Below, one piece after another: positions 8,505-15,115 of a stretch of 16,326 bases of DNA. The stretch comes from Clostridium sp. GTDB lineage: Bacteria > Bacillota > Clostridia > Acetivibrionales > Acetivibrionaceae. Every line of letters starts with the position of its first letter. The stretch's first letter is position 1. Under the pieces are notes generated by a model, which worked only from the letters and a program-made list of their open reading frames with translations, made no database searches and was not told the DNA's origin. The stretch covers positions 1 through 16,326 of the forward strand of contig DUVG01000204.1 of the NCBI GenBank assembly GCA_012841175.1, in the 5' to 3' direction. A program made the position numbers and the translations under genes.

Positions 8505-8710
8505 ATTTCTTTAGAAATAAGAGGTTTTCTATTTCCATCCTTGTCTACAATAACTACAGAATTTAGAGTGTTTTTAAAATTTGATCTGAAGTTTTGCAGG
8601 TACTTCTCTCTCAATACTTTTTGTTCTTCTTTTTCTTTATCTGTTAGTCCTTCTGCCGTCTTTGATTTTCTTGCAAGTTGATTTATCCTATCAATTAATT
8701 TTTTATCCAA
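8501..8710 (-). CDS. DUF896 family protein (YnzC-like)
   Basis: This small cytosolic protein of 69 residues matches the DUF896 family along its length: an N-terminal helical hairpin with IDRINQLARKSKTAEGLTDKE, then EEQKVLREKYLQNFR and a C-terminal VVIVDKDGN. In Bacillus subtilis the relative YnzC lies in an SOS-regulated operon; its molecular role is not established. The start is TTG at 8710, chosen because AAGGAGG lies 9 bases upstream and the ATG in between opens a frame that stops after five codons. It lies 60 bases downstream of the UPF0178 gene and is probably cotranscribed with it. Confidence 0.92.
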   Translation of the reverse strand: MDKKLIDRINQLARKSKTAEGLTDKEKEEQKVLREKYLQNFRSNFKNTLNSVVIVDKDGNRKPLISKEI

Positions 8711-8770
8711 ATATAGTCATCCTCCTTAATTTTATCTAATCTCTTTATATTAAATACTTAACCTTAGCCC

Positions 8771-9208
8771 TTATTCTATCTTTTCTATTAATTCACTAAA
8801 TACTTTTTCAAATATATGGTTGTCCTCTTTTTTCCTCTTAGATGGCCCTGGGGTTCTGCCTCCACTTCTTCTAATCTTTTGACTAACATGCCTTTCAAAA
8901 AGCAGCTTATCCATATTTTCATTATCATATATCATTCCATTTTGATTTATAACTTTAGCACCTTTAGATAGTGACATAGCAGCAACACCATAGTCCTGTG
9001 TTACAACAATATCCCCCTTTTCAATCTTGTTTACAAGTACAAAATCAACTGAGTCAGGTGATTTGTCAACAACTATGGTCTGGGAATAATCATCATCAAT
9101 TACATGGCAGGTATCAACTAACATTATAACAGGTATTTCATGTTTTTTAGAGATTTTAATTATTATATCTTTTACAGGACAAGCATCTGCATCAACTAAT
9201 ACTTTCAA
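8771..9208 (-). CDS. UPF0178 / DUF188 family protein (YaiI/YqxD-like)
   Basis: This 145-residue cytosolic protein belongs to the YaiI/YqxD family, which has a PIN-like nuclease fold but no proven function. Family marks are LVDADACPVK at residues 4-13 with conserved Asp residues, IVVTQDYGVAAM in the middle, and HVSQKIRRSGGRTPGPSKRKKED near the C-terminus. The start is TTG at 9208, about 8 bases after AAGGGAG. It is followed by the DUF896 gene, also with a TTG start, so both look translated at modest rate from one transcript. Confidence 0.92.
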   Translation of the reverse strand: MKVLVDADACPVKDIIIKISKKHEIPVIMLVDTCHVIDDDYSQTIVVDKSPDSVDFVLVNKIEKGDIVVTQDYGVAAMSLSKGAKVINQNGMIYDNENMDKLLFERHVSQKIRRSGGRTPGPSKRKKEDNHIFEKVFSELIEKIE

Positions 9209-9277
9209 ATAAATTACTCCCTTTTTAAATTAATAAAAACTAAGTCTTAAACCACCTTCTGTAATCTACATATAAAA

Positions 9278-9305
9278 AATATCAACCTAATAATATCAAC
9301 CTAAT
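9278..9305. repeat. Two exact tandem copies of a 14-bp sequence
   Basis: AATATCAACCTAAT occurs twice without a gap (9278-9291 and 9292-9305). On the minus strand each copy reads ATTAGGTTGATATT and holds a TTGATA that could serve as a -35 hexamer for the UPF0178 gene. A TTATAT-like -10 would then lie about 18 bases downstream of the first TTGATA. It may be a duplicated promoter element or an operator pair. Confidence 0.6.
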
Positions 9306-9374
9306 ATAGATTATAATATATTCCAAAGAATTTGTATATTTAATATTAAAAATAATAAAAAGTTCGTTAAACTA

Positions 9375-9403
9375 TTGACAATCTCAATAATTTATTGTAA
9401 ATT
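9375..9403 (+). promoter_or_regulatory. Candidate promoter for serA
   Basis: A perfect TTGACA (9375-9380) is followed after 17 bases by TAAATT (9398-9403), which matches the -10 consensus at four of six positions. The leader would be about 120 bases. A better -10, TATAAT at 9439-9444, has only a poor -35, so either could be the real start. Confidence 0.4.
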
Positions 9404-9464
9404 TCAAATATACACTTAATATTTATATCATTTTATATTATAATATAAGTTTTTGAGAAGAATA

Positions 9465-9480
9465 GTATGTCAGAGACTAC
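9465..9480 (+). other. Small bulged hairpin in the serA leader
   Basis: GTATGTC, loop AGA, then GACTAC form a six-pair stem with one bulged T. It lies about 50 bases before the start codon. No terminator or known riboswitch core accompanies it. Confidence 0.25.
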
Positions 9481-9532
9481 AATTTTTAAAATGATAGTGA
9501 AATAATAAAATTTTTATAGGTAGGTGAAAAAA

Positions 9533-10717
9533 ATGTTTACTATTCAAACTCTAAACAAAATTTCAGCAAAGGGATTAGAGATTTTTCCAAGAGATGAATA
9601 TGAAATAGCCACTGAAATTTCAAACCCTGATGCAATAATTTTAAGAAGCTTTAAAATGCACGATATGGAGTTGCCACCTAAGTTAAAAGCAATAGCTAGA
9701 GCTGGTGCTGGCGTTAACAACATTCCTATAGATAAATGCACCAAAAGAGGCATTGTTGTATTTAACACTCCAGGGGCTAATGCAAATGCAGTTAAAGAAC
9801 TGGTGCTTGCGTCTTTGCTTTTATCCTCAAGAAAAATCCATACTGGAATAGCTTGGGCTCAATCCTTAAAAGGAAATGGAAGCGAAGTATCAGCACTTGT
9901 TGAAAAAGGCAAGTCACAATTTAGTGGTCCTGAGATTAAAGGAAAAACACTTGGAGTTATAGGACTTGGTGCTATAGGTGTAATGGTTGCTAATGATGCT
10001 TTGGCACTTGGAATGAATGTAATAGGCTATGACCCTTTCATCTCGATAAATTCTGCATGGGAACTTTCAAGTAATGTTGCAAAAGCTTCAAGCCTTGATC
10101 ATTTACTCTCTATTTCAGATTATATTAGTATACATGTACCTTTTAATGAAAACACAAATGGCATGATAAACAAAAATACTTTAAAAATTATGAAAAAAGG
10201 CGTAAGAATATTGAACTTTGCAAGAGGCGGTTTAGTTGACAACAAAGCACTTCTAGAAGCTATTGAAAATGGCAAAGTAGCATGTTATGTAACAGATTTT
10301 CCCGAAGAAGAGCTGCTTGGAAATGAGCACATAATAGCAATCCCTCATTTAGGAGCTTCAACTCCTGAATCTGAAGAAAATTGTGCTCTAATGGCTGCAA
10401 GTCAGCTTAGAGAGTTTTTAGAAAAAGGAAATATACGAAATTCCGTTAACTATGCTAATTGCGAACTTCCTTTTTCTGGTGATACAAGGATAATAAGTGC
10501 TCATGATAATATTCCTAATATGTTAGGCCAAATTACTACAATACTTGCAGAAAACAATTATAATATTGCAGACATGATAAGTAAAAACAAAGATAAAACT
10601 GGCTACACCATTGTAGACATTAATGGAAAAATATCAAATGAAATAGTAGAAAAAATCAAAGATGTTTCTGGAATAAACATGGTTAACGTTATAGATATAT
10701 CAAATAGTAAAAAATAA
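9533..10717 (+). CDS. serA: D-3-phosphoglycerate dehydrogenase
   Basis: It oxidises 3-phosphoglycerate with NAD to 3-phosphohydroxypyruvate, the first committed step of serine synthesis, in the cytosol. The 394-residue protein has a split substrate domain, an NAD-binding Rossmann fold with GVIGLGAIG (about 141-149) and the acidic residue in GYDPF, and a C-terminal ACT-like domain (about 318-394) for possible serine feedback. Catalytic positions are R231 in FARGGLVD, a Glu at 259/260 in TDFPEEELL, and H272 in PHLGASTPE. The frame is open from GTG 9524, but AGGTAGGTG lies about 7 bases before ATG 9533, so ATG 9533 (MFTIQTLNK) is the likely start. No serC is adjacent. The gene ends at a strong terminator shared with the convergent lipoprotein gene. 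Confidence 0.92.
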   Translation: MFTIQTLNKISAKGLEIFPRDEYEIATEISNPDAIILRSFKMHDMELPPKLKAIARAGAGVNNIPIDKCTKRGIVVFNTPGANANAVKELVLASLLLSSRKIHTGIAWAQSLKGNGSEVSALVEKGKSQFSGPEIKGKTLGVIGLGAIGVMVANDALALGMNVIGYDPFISINSAWELSSNVAKASSLDHLLSISDYISIHVPFNENTNGMINKNTLKIMKKGVRILNFARGGLVDNKALLEAIENGKVACYVTDFPEEELLGNEHIIAIPHLGASTPESEENCALMAASQLREFLEKGNIRNSVNYANCELPFSGDTRIISAHDNIPNMLGQITTILAENNYNIADMISKNKDKTGYTIVDINGKISNEIVEKIKDVSGINMVNVIDISNSKK

Positions 10718-10743
10718 TTATAAAAGTTTATACTTAAAAAATC

Positions 10744-10782
10744 AAAACCGTCCAAATGTTTAAATCATTTGGACGGTTTTTT
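10744..10782 (+). terminator. Strong bidirectional intrinsic terminator
   Basis: A perfect 15-pair stem runs from AAAACCGTCCAAATG (10744-10758) through a 7-base loop to CATTTGGACGGTTTT (10766-10780), with a six-T run on the plus strand ending at 10782. On the minus strand the same stem is followed by only four T residues. It ends serA and probably also the convergent DUF4015 lipoprotein gene. Confidence 0.93.
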
Positions 10783-10793
10783 AATTTATCTAA

Positions 10794-12020
10794 TTATTTT
10801 TTTTCATAAGCATCTGTACTGTAATTGTTAAATGGATCCCAGAAAAACCACTCTTCATATCCTGCATCATAAACCGCTTGTATTTGCTGTTTTACCTGTT
10901 CAGTGCCATACTTTTGATAATTGCCAGCACCTATCCAAGAAGCGGTAAAATCCTGTAAAAACGGTCTTATAATAGGTGTATGACCTTCCACCTTATCGTA
11001 CCTGGATTTAGCTTTTAAAAGAGTATTAAAAACTATTCCATATGGATCTAAATCCGGTTTTGGAAATACCACACCATTAATGGATTGTCCTAAGGCATAA
11101 TGAGAAGGATATATCATAGGAGATATATAATCTAAGTTCTCTCCAACATCCTCAAAAACCTGCCCTATCCCTTCTGTATCACCAGGAGTCTCACAAACAA
11201 TTGCAAATATATCGCCGGATAATATTTGTCCTTCTAACTCTTTTCTTGCATATGATAAAAAGTCATTTACAACTTCAGGTGCTTCTCTATCATCTTTACT
11301 TTCAAATACCATATCACTTCTTCTTCCATCTGGAAATCTTATATAATCAAATTGTATTTCATCAAATCCCCTGTCTAATGCTTCTCTTGCAATGTCTATT
11401 GCATACTTCCAGCACTCTTCATTATAAGGATCAATCCAGTTTGTACCATTAAAGAGGTATAAGCCCCCATCTTTGTTTTTTATAGCATATTCAGGTTTTT
11501 TTTCTGCAAGAATAGGGTCTTTAAAAACCACTATTCTTCCTATTGTATATATATCATTTTCTTTTAATTTAGTTGTAACTTTGTCAATATCAAACCTAAC
11601 TTCAACTGCGCCTATTTCATTTGCTAATGGAACATTTGAATTATATCCTACTGTACCGTAATCATTTTTTAAATCTATAACATATGCGTTTATTTCAGTA
11701 GTATTTGCAAGTTCGATATAGTGATCTAACCTTGCACCAGCTGTAGATGCAGTTAAGTATAATCCTCTTGCTTTCACTCTTTTTTTATCCCCATTATTAA
11801 AAGGAGTGCCATCTCCTTCATCTTCTACCTCTTCCTCTTCCTCAATTTCTTCAGAAACATCTAAATTTTCATCCTCTTCCTCTTGAGTTGCTGGAGTTTG
11901 AGTATTTGGAGGTTGAACTGGTTCTTTTGTGTTAGTACCTGCACTGCATCCAACAAATACCATAACTAAAACACTAGTCAAAATCATTAGCCAAATTCTT
12001 TTCACAATGGATTTTTTCAT
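10794..12020 (-). CDS. Secreted lipoprotein with DUF4015 glycosyl-hydrolase-like domain
   Basis: This 408-residue protein starts with a lipoprotein signal: basic KKSIVKR, a hydrophobic core and C25 in VFVGCSAG as the likely lipidated Cys. Residues ~30-82 form a Pro/Gln/Thr then very acidic linker (runs of Glu). From about 85 (RGLYLTASTAG) to the end is the putative glycosyl hydrolase domain DUF4015, a TIM-barrel type. It has INAYVIDLKNDYG, FDEIQFDYIRFPDG (acidic residues likely in the active site), LDYISPMIYPSHY and the closing EWFFWDPFNNY. It should sit on the outer face of the membrane and act on a polysaccharide, but the substrate is unknown. The ATG follows GGGAGG at about 7 bases. It is single-gene and divergent from the sensor kinase gene. 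Confidence 0.9.
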   Translation of the reverse strand: MKKSIVKRIWLMILTSVLVMVFVGCSAGTNTKEPVQPPNTQTPATQEEEDENLDVSEEIEEEEEVEDEGDGTPFNNGDKKRVKARGLYLTASTAGARLDHYIELANTTEINAYVIDLKNDYGTVGYNSNVPLANEIGAVEVRFDIDKVTTKLKENDIYTIGRIVVFKDPILAEKKPEYAIKNKDGGLYLFNGTNWIDPYNEECWKYAIDIAREALDRGFDEIQFDYIRFPDGRRSDMVFESKDDREAPEVVNDFLSYARKELEGQILSGDIFAIVCETPGDTEGIGQVFEDVGENLDYISPMIYPSHYALGQSINGVVFPKPDLDPYGIVFNTLLKAKSRYDKVEGHTPIIRPFLQDFTASWIGAGNYQKYGTEQVKQQIQAVYDAGYEEWFFWDPFNNYSTDAYEKK

Positions 12021-12358
12021 AAAAACGACCTCCCAATTGGTTTTTAGTAAATAAAAAATGTCCTAATAATAAATACGAAGATAATCTACAAAGAATACAA
12101 CTTAAAATTTGCAACAAACTACTATAATTCATAAAAACTAACAAAATTTTACGAAAAGCACTAAGAATGTATAAAAAATAATTTACAAAAGAACAATTTA
12201 TATTTAAACTTTATCAAATAAATAAGAAAAATGCAATAATCCAATTTATTCTGTAGGAAAATGTTTTGACATGCAGGATAGCTGTATATATAATTTAATT
12301 ATTAATTGTTTATAGTTGTCATAAATAATATAACCCTATAAAAAAACAGGAGAGATAA
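12021..12358. other. Divergent intergenic region between the DUF4015 lipoprotein gene and the sensor kinase gene
   Basis: This is 338 bases, very A+T-rich, with no open frame of note. Its right third carries the consensus promoter of the kinase gene (12266-12294) and the leader with an AGGAGAG ribosome binding site. The left part holds the GGGAGG site of the lipoprotein gene. I found no clear promoter for the lipoprotein gene among the many A/T runs. Confidence 0.6.
12266..12294 (+). promoter_or_regulatory. Perfect consensus sigma-A promoter of the sensor kinase gene, with a dyad in its spacer
   Basis: TTGACA (12266-12271), exactly 17 bases, then TATAAT (12289-12294): all twelve consensus positions match with ideal spacing. 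The spacer contains the imperfect dyad ATGCAG-GATAG-CTGTAT (12271-12287). It shares TGCAGG plus TAG with sequences upstream of the other two genes of the presumed signalling module. Transcription would start near 12301, giving a leader of about 58 bases. A promoter this strong on a sensor gene suggests that a repressor limits it. Confidence 0.85.
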
Positions 12359-14749
12359 ATGATGAAATGTAATTTTAAAAATATTTTTGTAACATTATTT
12401 TTATTTTTAATCTTTTTTGCTTCTATACCTGTTTATTCTACTTCCTCTAATAATAATCATTACATTACTTTGAACGAAAATTGGCAATGCTATATAGGCG
12501 ATGCAATAGGCCATTTACAACAAGATAATTTGAAATGGAATGATATTGAAAATATATTAACCTATATGGATAGGCCTAAAAATTGTGATACAGTTTGGCT
12601 TAGAATAAAAATACCAGCAGATGTTAATTGGGTATCTCCTGCAATTTATTTTGAGGAGTTTTATGGCGAATCCGTATCAATGTATGTAAATGAACGACTA
12701 ATTTTTGATAATAGGGACACATCTTCAAACAATGATAAAAATAGTTTTATTGTTCCACTTATCCCTGAAGATTATGGACATTATCTGTATATTAAAATAT
12801 CATTAAATTTATATCATAGATTTGGACCTGTCAAAAATGTTTGTTTTGGGGATTATCAAAAAATGTCATTTTTGCTTGCAAAAAAAGGACATACTAGTGA
12901 ACTAATTGGATTTTCACTGATTTTTTTGAGTATAGTTTTATTTATTACAGCCTTTCTTATCGCTGGCCCTAGTAAAAAAATTGTTATTTCTCTGTGCCCT
13001 GTATTGCTGTGCATGGGTCTTGTATATGTTGTGCAATTTTCTAATTTTGTTAGAAAATTTCCCGAATATCAATGGGTGTATAATGGATACTTAAGTACTT
13101 TGATATTGGGTTCCTTGTTTTCAGTAACTTATTTTTTCAAGCAAATTTTTGGAGAAGGCTATAAAAAAACAATAAATATATCTTTAAAAATAAATATAAT
13201 TGTGTTTTTTATCATGCTTTTGCATAATATAGGAGTTTTTGAGTTGGGTTATCATGCTTACGTTTACATTCTTGGAGGATGGTCATTAATCAGCATGGTA
13301 ATACTTATATCAACTGCAACATATAGCTCCTATAAAGGAAATACCGATGCTAAAATATTCATGGCTGGTTTTTGCGGTTTTGCAAGTATTCTTATCACTG
13401 AAATGTTGGTATTTTTATTTTATTCTAATAACTATAGATTTTCATTTTTTAAATGGGGTATACTTATTTTTATATTTTCACAGATAATTATTCTAGGAAG
13501 AAAAATTACTTCTTTTCACAATAAAACAATTCTTTATTCAAAAAGACTTGAAAAAAAGAATGTTCAATTGGATTTAATGTGGAATGAAGTTAAAAAATCT
13601 AGGGACAAACTTGCTGAGCTAAATAAGACTCTAGAAGATAAAGTTATTGAAAGAACTCATCAACTTCAAGAGGCAAATAGTGAACTTACTTTACTTAATG
13701 AAGAGTTACATGCCTCAAATATAGAACTAAGTGAAACTTTAGAAATGCTAAAAAACACTCAGGAACAATTGATAAAATCAGAAAAAATGGCGGCATTAGG
13801 TCAACTTGTTTCAGGAATTGCTCATGAATTAAATACTCCTTTAGGAGCTATACAAGCATCAGTTAATAATATGACAGAATACATCCAAGACATCATTGAC
13901 TTATTATCTAATTTTCTAAAAGATGCTACACCTGAAAAAGTCCAGATGTTTTTATCTCTTATTAAAAGTTCAAGAAACAATAATAATTATATTTCTACAA
14001 AAGATGAACGAAAACACAAAAGAGCTTTGTTGAGAGAATTAAATCAACTAGAAATAATAAATTCATACAAATTGGCAGAACAGCTTACATCTTTAGATAT
14101 ATTGGATTATCAACCACATATTAAAATTTTAAAAGACCCTAAATTGCACATAATAATTGAAATAGCCTATTTAATAGCAAGCCTCAAAAACAGTTCATAT
14201 ACTATATCTTTAGCTACAGAAAAAACCTCTAAAGTCGTATTTGCACTAAAATCCTATTCTCATCAAAGTAATTCAATTGAAAAAGAAGAAACTGATATAA
14301 TTCAAACTATTGAAACTGTACTTACAATATATAATAATAAAATCAAGTCAGGAGTAGAAGTTGTAAAAAATTATGCTGCTATTCCTAAAATTAAATCTAA
14401 TGCTGATGAGCTCACACAAGTATGGACAAATATAATTCACAACGCCCTTCAAGCTATGGATTATAAAGGTGTCCTTTCAGTAGAAACATCTACAAAAAAC
14501 AATCACATAGTTGTATCAATTACCGATTCAGGTTCAGGAATTCCAGATGACATAAAAGATAAAATTTTTCAACCTTTTTTTACAACTAAGTCCTTAGGTG
14601 AAGGAACTGGATTAGGTCTTGATATTGTAGCTAGAATTATTAAAAATCATAGTGGAAACATTGAAGTGAGCAGCAAACCTGGCAAAACAACTTTTTCTGT
14701 TTATATTCCAATTGAAGAAAAGACTATTGATGGTAAAAATTTAAAATAA
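12359..14749 (+). CDS. 7TM (7TMR-DISM type) sensor histidine kinase with an insertion in the phosphoacceptor domain
   Basis: This 796-residue membrane kinase has a signal peptide (1-27), an extracellular beta-rich domain of about 150 residues (28-177) like those of 7TMR-DISM receptors, seven membrane spans (~182-381) and a coiled coil (~385-475). The H-box is LGQLVSGIAHELNTPLGAI (phosphoacceptor H489). The ATPase domain has the N-box NIIHNALQAM (N695), G1 DSGSGIP (723-729), F-box FQPFFTTK and G2 GEGTGLGL (747-754). H489 and N695 are 206 residues apart, about 100 more than in ordinary kinases, because a helical insert (~505-610) follows the H-box. From memory, similar inserts occur in cyanobacterial-type kinases. 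ATG 12359 and ATG 12362 are both possible after AGGAGAG. No response regulator lies nearby; the convergent neighbours are a Trp-ending peptide and a prenyl-synthase-like gene, so this kinase may be the peptide's receptor (inference). Confidence 0.9.
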   Translation: MMKCNFKNIFVTLFLFLIFFASIPVYSTSSNNNHYITLNENWQCYIGDAIGHLQQDNLKWNDIENILTYMDRPKNCDTVWLRIKIPADVNWVSPAIYFEEFYGESVSMYVNERLIFDNRDTSSNNDKNSFIVPLIPEDYGHYLYIKISLNLYHRFGPVKNVCFGDYQKMSFLLAKKGHTSELIGFSLIFLSIVLFITAFLIAGPSKKIVISLCPVLLCMGLVYVVQFSNFVRKFPEYQWVYNGYLSTLILGSLFSVTYFFKQIFGEGYKKTINISLKINIIVFFIMLLHNIGVFELGYHAYVYILGGWSLISMVILISTATYSSYKGNTDAKIFMAGFCGFASILITEMLVFLFYSNNYRFSFFKWGILIFIFSQIIILGRKITSFHNKTILYSKRLEKKNVQLDLMWNEVKKSRDKLAELNKTLEDKVIERTHQLQEANSELTLLNEELHASNIELSETLEMLKNTQEQLIKSEKMAALGQLVSGIAHELNTPLGAIQASVNNMTEYIQDIIDLLSNFLKDATPEKVQMFLSLIKSSRNNNNYISTKDERKHKRALLRELNQLEIINSYKLAEQLTSLDILDYQPHIKILKDPKLHIIIEIAYLIASLKNSSYTISLATEKTSKVVFALKSYSHQSNSIEKEETDIIQTIETVLTIYNNKIKSGVEVVKNYAAIPKIKSNADELTQVWTNIIHNALQAMDYKGVLSVETSTKNNHIVVSITDSGSGIPDDIKDKIFQPFFTTKSLGEGTGLGLDIVARIIKNHSGNIEVSSKPGKTTFSVYIPIEEKTIDGKNLK

Positions 14750-14759
14750 TGTTTATTGT

Positions 14760-14780
14760 CAAATCCTTATTTGCTTTTTT
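14760..14780 (+). terminator. Weak intrinsic terminator after the kinase gene
   Basis: CAAAT-CCTT-ATTTG followed by C and six T residues lies 11 bases after the kinase stop and just before the end of the convergent peptide gene. The stem is only five pairs, mostly A-T, so termination would be partial and transcripts from the two sides could overlap. Confidence 0.4.
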
Positions 14781-14782
14781 AT

Positions 14783-15004
14783 TTACCATTCATAATCTCC
14801 TTCAATGGACTTTGCGCCCAAATACGGTATTACAATGTAAAATAAATTTGGTTTTTCTTCAAGAACTCTTATTTCGTTATTTCCTGTAGATATACCAAAC
14901 TCCTTTTCAATGGTTTTATTAGGCTCTTTTAATAAGTTTTGTTTAAATTCCTCATCACAAATAGCCTTTTTTATTATCTTTTCCCTAAGCTCTTCTGCTT
15001 TCAT
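14783..15004 (-). CDS. NHLP-leader-like peptide precursor ending in tryptophan (candidate prenylated signal peptide)
   Basis: The 73-residue product looks like a RiPP precursor with a nitrile-hydratase-alpha-like (NHLP) leader. It has an amphipathic N-terminal helix (ELREKIIKKAICDEEFKQ), then LLKEPNKTIEKEFGI, a short loop, IRVLEEKPNLFYIVIP, the typical end of such leaders, and a short tail YLGAKSIEGDYEW. The usual Gly-Gly cleavage site is absent and the last residue is W73. It lies 111 bases downstream of an isoprenyl-synthase-fold gene in the same direction, the comQ - comX order of Bacillus. I infer that W73 could be prenylated and the tail released as a signal. The leader differs from Bacillus ComX, so homology is not claimed. 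AAGGAGG lies 7 bases before the ATG, an excellent site that suggests high expression. Confidence 0.7.
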   Translation of the reverse strand: MKAEELREKIIKKAICDEEFKQNLLKEPNKTIEKEFGISTGNNEIRVLEEKPNLFYIVIPYLGAKSIEGDYEW

Positions 15005-15115
15005 TTTAATTCCTCCTTTTTTATTAATTTGCTATACCTGCAACCCATGTAATAATCTTTTTATAATTTTATAAATAATATTTATTATAATTTTTATAGA
15101 CAGTGCTCACTTCAA
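15005..15115 (-). promoter_or_regulatory. Leader of the peptide gene: strong ribosome binding site and an A+T-rich inverted repeat
   Basis: This gap separates the prenyl-synthase-like gene from the peptide gene. It holds AAGGAGG at about 15012-15018 and an A+T-only inverted repeat around 15060-15089 (outer arms TTATAAT and ATTATAA). The repeat could fold in RNA and change the ratio of the two products. No clear promoter is visible, so the peptide is probably cotranscribed with the upstream gene. Confidence 0.4.
15029..15043 (-). promoter_or_regulatory. TTGC-GCAA hairpin carrying the TGCAGG-TATAG motif
   Basis: On the minus strand this reads TTGCAGGTATAGCAA: four-base arms around a 7-base loop, 25 to 39 bases before the peptide start codon. 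It shares TGCAGG followed by TATAG with the region upstream of the prenyl-synthase-like gene and, with a 2-base shorter form, with the kinase promoter spacer. Confidence 0.35.

Larger units (their letters stand above)
9209..9532. other. Divergent intergenic region between the UPF0178 gene and serA
   Basis: This is 324 bases of A+T-rich sequence with no gene. It contains the 14-bp tandem repeat (9278-9305), a TTGACA-type promoter candidate for serA (9375-9403), an alternative TATAAT at 9439-9444, and a small bulged hairpin (9465-9480) in the serA leader. I looked for a T-box, since amino-acid genes in Clostridia often have one, and found neither its conserved antiterminator core nor a leader terminator. 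Confidence 0.6.

Noticed and set aside
9209..9532. T-box or other riboswitch before serA
   Set aside because: The conserved T-box antiterminator core is absent and there is no leader terminator; only a small bulged hairpin is seen.
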